NCBI GenBank assembly: GCA_036512155.1
Contig: DATCBD010000088.1
Span: forward strand, 1 to 13,535
Reading direction: 5' to 3'
Origin: Palsa-739 sp036512155
Lineage (GTDB): Bacteria; Actinomycetota; Thermoleophilia; Gaiellales; Gaiellaceae
Length of the DNA: 13,535 nt
Shown here: positions 6,124 through 11,529 of the stretch, one piece after another
How the letters are laid out: each line of letters begins with the position of its first letter
Position numbering within the stretch: the first letter of the stretch is position 1
Notes under the pieces: model-generated
Seen by the model: only the letters and a program-made list of their open reading frames with translations
What the model was told of the DNA's origin: nothing
The model's database searches: none
Position numbers and translations under genes: made by a program

Positions 6124-6813
6124 GTGGATACTCACGCTACGAGACTGCGGACTTCTATCGGCGTGCCGGCCGCCTGCATCGTCTTCGGGTGCGTTCCGGC
6201 GTCTTCGGCGCTCGCGTCGGTGTGGATCACCAACGGCGCCGATCGGGCGCAGCTTTCGGCCGACGCGGCCGGGGACGCTGCCGTTCGCTGGGGGCAGAGC
6301 ACGCTCCTTGTGCCGCTGCACGGCAAGGTCGTGCATAGCGTCCTGTCCGGGCCTGACGTCTCGCGGCCGGCGCCGGCCTCTGGGCTGGCGTTCAGTCCGG
6401 CCGTGCGCCGGACACCGAGCGGGTGGTTGCTGGCGGTGCAAACGTGGGACGTTGCCGGACAGCCGGTCGCCCTGCACCTGGCGCGCTGGAAAGGGGAGCC
6501 GACGCAGCTCACGCTCACCGCCGCGGGCTCGCGTCTCACCGGCACAGCGTCGTTCCAGGGCAAGCCGCTGACGGCGTTCTCCCCGACGCCGAGCGGCACC
6601 CCCGTGCGCACCTACGTCTACATCGATTGCTTCGGCTGCGTGGCCTCAGCCACCGGTTGGTCGGCGATGATCGGCGTCCACCCGAAAGCCGACGGCAGCT
6701 TCAGCGTGTTCCTCCGGCCAAGTTGGATAGGTACCCGCTACCGGGCGTCCGTCAGCGGGCCGAACGTCGGCGCCACGCTCGCCCCCGACGCGCAAGCATT
6801 CGCCACGCCGTAG
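6124..6813 (+). CDS. Secreted protein of unknown function, 229 aa
   Basis: The frame is open from 6049, but GTG 6124 is preferred because it gives a normal signal peptide: a short basic n-region (RLR), a hydrophobic stretch SIGVPAACIVFGCVP (11-25) and ASSALA before a likely cleavage near residue 31, and because the earlier part overlaps a terminator-like hairpin. No Shine-Dalgarno is evident. The mature part is rich in beta-prone segments and threonine/serine/proline and looks like one or two beta-sandwich domains, with WLLAVQTWDVAGQPVALHLA (101-120) and a CFGC pair (C169, C172) in YVYIDCFGCVASATGW that could form a vicinal-type disulfide or bind metal. It ends without an anchor, so it is probably released or wall associated. 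I do not recognise the family. A GCGA-loop hairpin follows. Confidence 0.7.
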   Translation: MDTHATRLRTSIGVPAACIVFGCVPASSALASVWITNGADRAQLSADAAGDAAVRWGQSTLLVPLHGKVVHSVLSGPDVSRPAPASGLAFSPAVRRTPSGWLLAVQTWDVAGQPVALHLARWKGEPTQLTLTAAGSRLTGTASFQGKPLTAFSPTPSGTPVRTYVYIDCFGCVASATGWSAMIGVHPKADGSFSVFLRPSWIGTRYRASVSGPNVGATLAPDAQAFATP

Positions 6814-6856
6814 CGTCCCCCAGCGCGGGGAATGCTGCCGGCTCGCAACACACTGC

Positions 6857-6874
6857 CGCCTGCGCGAGCAGGCG
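6857..6874. terminator. GCGA-tetraloop hairpin between convergent genes
   Basis: CGCCTGC / GCAGGCG, 7-bp perfect stem with GCGA loop on the plus strand, 43 bases after the secreted protein stop and followed by TTACG. It lies between two convergent genes and probably terminates the plus-strand transcript. The loop matches that of the hairpin at 1645-1672. Confidence 0.55.
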
Positions 6875-6965
6875 TTACGTCTGATGCCGACTTCGCGCAC
6901 ACATCCTGTCTACAAGTCGTCTCCAAGGAGGGGCCGTAAGCAGGCGCACCCAGCGGACTCGCGCG

Positions 6966-8360
6966 CTAAACCCCTTCGATTGCGGTGACCCGCCCCTCCT
7001 TTGCCGCCGTCGCTAGCGCCGCATAGTGGCGCTCGTTCACGTCCGCGTAGGCGGCCGAGAACTCGGCGACGGCACGCTCGAACACATCACCCTTCCCGAG
7101 GTATGACGCGATCGCGATCCGATCGCCTGAACGCGCATGAGCGCGCGCGAGCGACCATGCGCACCAGGTCGCATACGTGGAGAGACCGCGCGGTGAGATG
7201 CGCTCGAGATCGATCGACATCTTCCAGTCGCGGAGCTGGCGGACGTAGAAATCGCGCGAATCGCCGTGCTCGTCCTCGACCCGCGTCCAGCCAAGGAAGA
7301 TGTCGCTGGCCGCCTGCGCGATCCGCTGTCCGACCACGACGCGCTGAGCCTGGTTCGACTGATCGGAGCGGCCGACGTATTCCTCGAGCACCGAAGGACC
7401 CGCCTCCTTCAGCTGCAGGAAGAGCGCGTCCTTCGCGTCCCGGCCGAGGAGCAAGACGACCCACGACCGCATGCCGACGCTGCCGACACCGACAACCTTG
7501 CGCGCCAAATGGGCGTACCGAAAACTCTCGAGCAACCGGCGTCGCTCAGGCGGAAGTGAGCGGCGATAGCTGCGGAAGATGTCACGCAGATGTTCCACCC
7601 GGTTCGGGTGTCCCTCGAGCAGCTCCTCGACCGGGACGATGAGCGGAGGCTTCGACACGAAGCGCGGCTCGCCGTCGACGAGCTGCGTCAGCGCTGCCAG
7701 ATCGTGCGCCGTGCTGTTCAGGCGCGCATGCTGCGCATCCCGCTCGACGTCTCGACGCTCGCTCGCGCTCCGCAACCCGGCAGCGATCGACGCGACATCG
7801 GCGCGCGCGTACCAGACCTCAACGTTCCGCATCCGCGCAAACGAGCGCATCGCCTCGCGATAGGACCTCGCCGTCGCAAGCACTGCCGACCGCCGCATCC
7901 CCTTGCTGACATCAATCGCGCGCCCGGCGATCTCCACGCTCGCGGCCAGACGCTTGACGTCCCACTCGAACGGGCCACGACTCGTCTCGTCGAAGTCGTT
8001 GATGTCGAACACAAGAGTGCGCTCCGGCGAGGCGTAGCCGCCGAAGTTCGCCAAATGCGCATCGCCGACCAGTCCCACCCGGAGCCCCGTGTGGGGAGAC
8101 GGGGCAAGCTCATTCGCCATCACCGCAGCCGCACCCCGATAGAACGCAAACGGCGAAACAAGCATGCGCCCGTACCGGATCGGCAACAGCTCCTGCACCC
8201 TCGACTCCGCCTGCGCCACGAGGATCGCGACTGGATCCGCCGCCGGACGAAGCCCAGACTCGCCGTGAGCCGAGCGTGGCGCGTCAGCTCTCGCCGACCG
8301 CCCGCGATCCGCGCGCTCCGCCGCCGTCAGATGAACAACAGGCTGGACGTCGATACTCAT
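6966..8360 (-). CDS. DUF2252 family protein, 464 aa
   Basis: Full-length member of DUF2252, a family of about 400-460 residues distantly like protein/aminoglycoside kinases. Seen here: RMLVSPFAFYRGAA (65-78), GLVGDAHLANFGGY (96-109), LVFDINDFDETSRGPFEWD (116-134) and KRLAASVEIAGR (136-147). GDxHxxNFG and DxNDFDE are the family's hallmark motifs and resemble the kinase catalytic (HxxN) and metal-binding (Asp) segments, so phosphotransfer is plausible, but no substrate is established. The first 40 residues are low-complexity. Cytoplasmic; no TM or signal. ATG 8360 lacks a Shine-Dalgarno; a TAGCTG box at -12 to -7 (minus strand, 8367-8372) hints at a leaderless transcript. Divergent from the secreted protein gene at 8426 with 65 bases between. 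Confidence 0.92.
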   Translation of the reverse strand: MSIDVQPVVHLTAAERADRGRSARADAPRSAHGESGLRPAADPVAILVAQAESRVQELLPIRYGRMLVSPFAFYRGAAAVMANELAPSPHTGLRVGLVGDAHLANFGGYASPERTLVFDINDFDETSRGPFEWDVKRLAASVEIAGRAIDVSKGMRRSAVLATARSYREAMRSFARMRNVEVWYARADVASIAAGLRSASERRDVERDAQHARLNSTAHDLAALTQLVDGEPRFVSKPPLIVPVEELLEGHPNRVEHLRDIFRSYRRSLPPERRRLLESFRYAHLARKVVGVGSVGMRSWVVLLLGRDAKDALFLQLKEAGPSVLEEYVGRSDQSNQAQRVVVGQRIAQAASDIFLGWTRVEDEHGDSRDFYVRQLRDWKMSIDLERISPRGLSTYATWCAWSLARAHARSGDRIAIASYLGKGDVFERAVAEFSAAYADVNERHYAALATAAKEGRVTAIEGV

Positions 8361-8425
8361 GTCTACCAGCTAAGAGCCCCCGTCTGGGGGTTCGGGGGAG
8401 CGCGCCGCGACCCGATGTTCGCCGC

Positions 8426-8851
8426 ATGAAGCTCGTCGTCGCAACTGCGGCAGTCGCTGCCGCCCTGACCGTCGCCTTGCCCGCAACGGCAGCGCCCGCA
8501 GCGCCCAACTCGTGGGCGAAGCAGGCCAACCAGGTCTGCTCGGTCTGGATCGCGAAGGCGAAGAAGGAGTTCGGTTCGCCGGTCACGGCTGCCCAGCTCT
8601 ACTCGTTCGCGCACAAGGCGAAGACGCTGGAGATCCAGGAGCTCGCGGCACTGCAGAAGATCCAAGGCAGGACCACCGCCGGCACGGCCGCGCTCACCGC
8701 TGTCCAGGTCGACATCGCCGAGATCGGCTCCGCCATCAAGGCGTGGGATCAGGGCAAGCCCGCCCAGTTCGTCACGATCCTCAAGCGCTACCTGAACGAC
8801 GGTCGCCCGAAGTCGGCGTTCGCCATCGCCGGCGCCGGCGAGTGCGGCTGA
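8426..8851 (+). CDS. Small secreted helical protein, 141 aa
   Basis: Begins MKLVVATAAVAAALTVALPA with a signal peptide ending near TAAPAAP (about residue 22-26). The mature part of about 115 residues is strongly helical and lysine/alanine rich, with only two cysteines, C38 near the start and C140 next to the end, which could be joined by a disulfide that staples the two ends. I recognise no family; the size and helix content resemble small extracytoplasmic proteins common in Thermoleophilia. The longer frame starting upstream is rejected because it is arginine-rich and crosses the divergent gene. A four-codon ATG frame (8414) ends in ATGA over this start, so re-initiation is possible. No Shine-Dalgarno. 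A similar small secreted protein follows after 84 bases. Confidence 0.75.
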   Translation: MKLVVATAAVAAALTVALPATAAPAAPNSWAKQANQVCSVWIAKAKKEFGSPVTAAQLYSFAHKAKTLEIQELAALQKIQGRTTAGTAALTAVQVDIAEIGSAIKAWDQGKPAQFVTILKRYLNDGRPKSAFAIAGAGECG

Positions 8852-8857
8852 CGATCT

Positions 8858-8888
8858 AGGCGCCTCGCTGAGCGAAAGAAAGGCGCCT
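8858..8888 (+). terminator. Inverted repeat after the 141-aa protein gene
   Basis: Two copies of the self-complementary octamer AGGCGCCT, at 8858-8865 and 8881-8888, can pair into an 8-bp stem with a 15-base loop, seven bases after the stop. No T tract. The next gene starts 47 bases later with its own ribosome binding site, so this may only attenuate transcription. Confidence 0.4.
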
Positions 8889-8922
8889 CCCGCGCCTCTC
8901 ACTGTTGACGTTCTTGCCAACA

Positions 8923-8929
8923 GAGGAGG
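8923..8929 (+). promoter_or_regulatory. Ribosome binding site for the GTG start at 8936
   Basis: GAGGAGG, six bases upstream of GTG 8936; it confirms the non-ATG start. Confidence 0.75.
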
Positions 8930-8935
8930 CTCAAG

Positions 8936-9406
8936 GTGCACCGGTTCCCCCGACCGTCCCCGGCACTGTTCATCTCCCTGCTCGCCCTGTTCTTCGCCCT
9001 GGGCGGCACCGCGTTCGCGATCGGCCAGAAGTCCACGCCGCAGGCGCGCTGCCAGACCGGCGCGATCCGCGGCATCGCCCTCGTCACGGGCGGCGAGGTC
9101 GGGATGGACAGCCTCCCGAGCACGTATCAGAGCGACGACGGGCTGTTCAGTTATCGCTGGAGCTGCACCGGCGGCCAGGTCGTCGTGCGCAAGCCGGTCG
9201 ACAAGAACGGCGTCGACGTCCAGTTCGTCGGCAACCCCGCGAGCGTCGCGATCATCCAGTCGGTCGCGAACGGCGTCCCATACGCCGGCTCCGTCACCCG
9301 TAACTCGGACGGTTCGTTCTTCATCAGCATGGGCGGCTCGAATGTCGGGCAGCCCGGACCCTGGCAGTTCCAGTGGGACGTCCCGTTTACGATCGTGGTG
9401 ATGTAG
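8936..9406 (+). CDS. Secreted or membrane-tethered protein, 156 aa, Thermoleophilia-type signal sequence
   Basis: GTG start with a strong ribosome binding site. Residues 7-28 are SPALFISLLALFFALGG followed by TAFA, a signal or anchor sequence I associate with a large set of Thermoleophilia surface proteins. The mature part has two cysteines (C39 and C77), likely a disulfide, and strand-rich sequence: QVVVRKPVDKNGVDVQFVGN (81-100), VTRNSDGSFFISMGG (120-134) and a tryptophan-rich end (WQFQWDVPFTIVV). It resembles a small beta-sandwich. The family is unknown to me. It sits 84 bases after another small secreted protein gene on the same strand and 17 bases before the purine nucleoside phosphorylase gene, whose own leaderless promoter lies in that gap. 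Confidence 0.8.
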   Translation: MHRFPRPSPALFISLLALFFALGGTAFAIGQKSTPQARCQTGAIRGIALVTGGEVGMDSLPSTYQSDDGLFSYRWSCTGGQVVVRKPVDKNGVDVQFVGNPASVAIIQSVANGVPYAGSVTRNSDGSFFISMGGSNVGQPGPWQFQWDVPFTIVVM

Positions 9407-9411
9407 CGGCG

Positions 9412-9417
9412 TAGACT
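9412..9417 (+). promoter_or_regulatory. Leaderless-type -10 box (TAGACT) for the phosphorylase gene
   Basis: TAGACT fits TANNNT and spans -12 to -7 relative to GTG 9424, the position expected when transcription starts at the start codon itself. No Shine-Dalgarno precedes this GTG, and no clear -35 element is seen. The box overlaps no gene; it lies just after the previous stop. Confidence 0.55.
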
Positions 9418-9423
9418 CGCGCG

Positions 9424-10188
9424 GTGCTCGACGCCGCCATCACTGCAGCACAAGAGCTCGGCCCGCACGACGTCGCGATCGTGCTCGGCTCGGGCTGGAC
9501 CGACGCGATCTCGAGCTTTGAGCAGGCCGGCGACGACGTTCCGGTCGCAACGTTGCCCGGGTTCGCACAGCCGACCGTCGCCGGCCACGGCGCCATCGTG
9601 CGCTCGCTCCGCGCAGGCGACGTGCGCGTGCTCGCGTTCACCGGCCGCTCGCACTACTACGAATCGCACGACGTCGGACTCGTCGCGCACGCGGTGCGAA
9701 CCGCGGCTGCCGCGGGCTGCCGCACCGTCGTGCTGACGAGCGCGAGCGGCGGCATGCGCGACGACCTCGCGCCCGGCGATCTCGTGATCGTTTCCGATCA
9801 CATCAATCTCACCGGAGCGTCGCCGCTCGTCGGCGCGACATTCCTCGACCTCACCGACCTGTACTCGGCTCGCTTGCGCGCGCTCTGCCGCGAAGTCGAC
9901 CCAAGCCTCGCCGAGGGCGTCTACGCCGGCTACTGGGGACCGAACTACGAGACACCCGCCGAGATCCGCGCCTATCGTGCGATGGGCGCCGACATCGTCG
10001 GCATGTCGACGGTGCTCGAGGCGATCGCCGCGCATGCGGAAGGCATGGAGGTGCTCGCGATCTCGCTCGTCACGAATCGCGCCGCCGGCCTCGGTGGGCG
10101 GCTCGACCACGCGGACGTGCTCTCGACGGCAGCCGCGTCCGTGGACCGGATGCGCGCCCTGCTCGAGGCCTTGCTTCCTCGGATCTAG
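9424..10188 (+). CDS. Purine nucleoside phosphorylase
   Basis: A 254-residue cytoplasmic enzyme of the trimeric PNP type (PNP_UDP_1 fold), cleaving purine (deoxy)nucleosides with phosphate to base and (deoxy)ribose 1-phosphate in purine salvage. Motifs by analogy with human PNP: VLGSGW with S23 (phosphate), GRSHYYES with H77 and Y79 (phosphate/ribose), TSASGGM 105-111 (phosphate loop), SDHINLTGASPL 124-135, GPNYETPAE 172-180 with Y175 and E176 (base), MSTVLE 194-199 with M194/S195, VTN 216-218 with N218 (base) and H229 (ribose 5'-OH). All main catalytic positions are kept, but the usual NAAGG loop reads SASGG, an unusual change. Symbol withheld because punA/deoD naming cannot be settled by eye. 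GTG start without Shine-Dalgarno, preceded by a leaderless-type -10. The gene ends overlapping the convergent PAS gene by CTAG. Confidence 0.92.
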   Translation: MLDAAITAAQELGPHDVAIVLGSGWTDAISSFEQAGDDVPVATLPGFAQPTVAGHGAIVRSLRAGDVRVLAFTGRSHYYESHDVGLVAHAVRTAAAAGCRTVVLTSASGGMRDDLAPGDLVIVSDHINLTGASPLVGATFLDLTDLYSARLRALCREVDPSLAEGVYAGYWGPNYETPAEIRAYRAMGADIVGMSTVLEAIAAHAEGMEVLAISLVTNRAAGLGGRLDHADVLSTAAASVDRMRALLEALLPRI

Positions 10189-10574
10189 GGCCGCAGCGGC
10201 GGCGGATCGAGCGCCGGATGCGTCGTCGGCCGGCGGACGTCGAACGCGAGGATGAGCACGCCGACGACTTCGTCCCCCTCGATCAAGGGCAGGTGCTGGG
10301 CGCGAACGCCTCGCACCTCGCCGTTCGCGTCCGCGAAGAGGGTCTCGAAGTCCGTCGGCTGGCGCTGCTCGACCGCGCGGCGGAAGTGCGCCTCGACGGA
10401 CTCTCGCGCCTCAGGCGGAAGGGGATCGGTATAGCGCCGGCCGCGCATGTCCGCGATCGACTTGGCCAGCACGCTCTCGGCGCTGGCGTTCATGTGCAGG
10501 AAGCGGCCGTCGACGTCGTGCAGGATCGCGGGCACCGAGAGCCGGTCGACGAGCGAGAAGTCGAGCTTCGTCAC
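10185..10574 (-). CDS. PAS domain protein, 129 aa
   Basis: A single PAS domain fills most of the protein: residues 8-34 (LVDRLSVPAILHDVDGRFLHMNASAES) match the PAS N-terminal strands with the typical 'D.dGrf...N.a' pattern, followed by helices (to about 75), then TDFETLFADANGEVRGVRAQHLPLI (74-98) and VVGVLILAFDV (103-113), the last PAS strands. It has no kinase, cyclase or DNA-binding domain, so it should act as a stand-alone sensor or partner module, binding a small ligand or another protein. The proline-rich tail is short. GTG 10574 overlaps the upstream stop (GTGA), which predicts translational coupling to the peptidoglycan-binding membrane protein. Its stop shares CTAG with the convergent phosphorylase gene. 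Confidence 0.82.
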   Translation of the reverse strand: MTKLDFSLVDRLSVPAILHDVDGRFLHMNASAESVLAKSIADMRGRRYTDPLPPEARESVEAHFRRAVEQRQPTDFETLFADANGEVRGVRAQHLPLIEGDEVVGVLILAFDVRRPTTHPALDPPPLRP

Positions 10575-11119
10575 GGGCCTGCCCGTTGGATCAACGCGTT
10601 GAGCGTCTTCGGCCCGAACACGCCGTCCTCGGCGAGCCCGGCGGCGTGCTGGAACGACGCGACCGCGGTCTTCGTCGCCGGTCCGTACTGGCCGTCGATC
10701 GTTCCCACCGAGTAGCCGAGCGCCTTCAGCGCGCGCTGCAGCGCGCGCACCTGCGTCCCGGTATCGCCCGGCTTGAGCGTCGTCGTCGGCAGCGCGCGCG
10801 ACACAGCGGGCGTCGCGGCCGTCGTCGTCGGCGTCGTGACGCTCACACCCGTGATCGTGGACGCCGGCGGGCTGCTGCCGTTGAACACGCCGCCGGCACC
10901 GAGCCCCGCGATGAGGAGGACGACTGCGCCGCCTCCGACGACCGCGATGCGCTTCCAGGGAAGCTCGGGCCGCGGTCGGCGCGCAGGGACCGGCTGCAGC
11001 AGCCAGTCGTCCTCCGCACTCGGCGGGTCGCTCTCGAGCACGCCCGCTTCGTCGCCGCGATCATCGTCGGCGAACCAGTCGTCGTTCTCGTCACCGCCTT
11101 CCGGGCGTCGTCCGGCCAT
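10571..11119 (-). CDS. Membrane protein with extracellular peptidoglycan-binding domain, 182 aa
   Basis: Three parts are visible. Residues 1-50 are a cytoplasmic, very acidic tail (DENDDWFADDDRGDEAG) ending in basic proline-rich residues. Residues 56-78 form one TM helix (KRIAVVGGGAVVLLIAGLGAG). After a Ser/Thr/Pro linker (80-113), residues 116-179 are a PG_binding_1 domain: LKPGDTGTQVRALQRALKAL, YSVGTIDGQYGPATKTAVAS and DGVFGPKTLNALIQ, the usual three-helix repeat with its D-G-x-(Y/F)-G-P motifs. The protein should anchor in the membrane and grip peptidoglycan, leaving the acidic tail in the cytoplasm for a partner. No catalytic wall-hydrolase domain is present. It is the middle gene of a minus-strand operon, 13 bases after the previous stop and overlapping the PAS gene start. 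Confidence 0.85.
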   Translation of the reverse strand: MAGRRPEGGDENDDWFADDDRGDEAGVLESDPPSAEDDWLLQPVPARRPRPELPWKRIAVVGGGAVVLLIAGLGAGGVFNGSSPPASTITGVSVTTPTTTAATPAVSRALPTTTLKPGDTGTQVRALQRALKALGYSVGTIDGQYGPATKTAVASFQHAAGLAEDGVFGPKTLNALIQRAGP

Positions 11120-11132
11120 GCCGCACGCAACG

Positions 11133-11498
11133 CTAGCGTTTCAGACAGGCGAGGAGCGACCGGGCCGGAGCGTGGACGCAGACTCCGCGCCGGACGTAGA
11201 TCTCCGACGCGTTCCCCGCGACCGCGATCGCGGCCGCCGGGCTCACGCCCGCGAGGGAGCGGACGCCCTGGTTCTCCGGTTTGGAACCGCAGCCACGCGT
11301 GATGCCTACGCCGATTGCGATCGCCTGCACCGCATCCGCGGCGCCGGCGGAGCGAACCGTGTACGCGTGACCGAGGTAGTAGAGCGTCGTGGAGCACGAT
11401 CCCCCAGAGCCCCCGCTGAGCACCACCGGCGCGACGAGCACTCCGGCGATGACGAGCGCGGTCACCCCGCCGATCGCCAGTCGCAGCCGCCTGTTCAC
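11133..11498 (-). CDS. Small exported four-cysteine protein, 121 aa
   Basis: The start is placed at GTG 11498, which gives a classic export signal: basic NRRLRL, then a hydrophobic helix AIGGVTALVIAGVLVAPVVL (8-27). An ATG at 11531 would add 11 mostly acidic residues that overlap the divergent gene, so it is less likely. The mature part has four cysteines (C35, C70, C107, C118), enough for two disulfides, and contains YYLGHAYTVRS (40-50), GVGITRGCG (64-71) and GVSPAAAIAVAGNASEIYVR (84-103). The pattern reminds me of a small actinobacterial lipoprotein family of the DUF6281 kind, but I cannot confirm this and the typical lipobox is not evident. It is the first gene of an operon with the peptidoglycan-binding protein and the PAS protein and probably acts outside the membrane. 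Confidence 0.6.
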   Translation of the reverse strand: MNRRLRLAIGGVTALVIAGVLVAPVVLSGGSGGSCSTTLYYLGHAYTVRSAGAADAVQAIAIGVGITRGCGSKPENQGVRSLAGVSPAAAIAVAGNASEIYVRRGVCVHAPARSLLACLKR

Positions 11499-11517
11499 GG
11501 GACCATCATCGCCGTCG

Positions 11518-11523
11518 TACTCT
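11518..11523 (+). promoter_or_regulatory. Leaderless-type -10 box (TACTCT) for the cyclase gene
   Basis: TACTCT fits TANNNT and spans -12 to -7 relative to ATG 11530, the same offset as for the phosphorylase gene. A weak -35-like TTCACG lies at 11494-11499, 18 bases upstream, overlapping the GTG start of the divergent gene. There is no Shine-Dalgarno before ATG 11530. Confidence 0.5.
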
Positions 11524-11529
11524 TCCCCC

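Noticed and set aside
8379..8398. C-run/G-run repeats between the divergent genes as a terminator or quadruplex
   Set aside because: The runs are short and the region must hold two promoters; no T tract or regular G-run spacing supports a specific structure.
10729..10748. Perfect 20-bp palindrome GCGCGCGCTGCAGCGCGCGC
   Set aside because: It lies inside the peptidoglycan-binding domain and encodes the repetitive RALQRAL helix on the minus strand, so codon bias and the repeated residues explain it.
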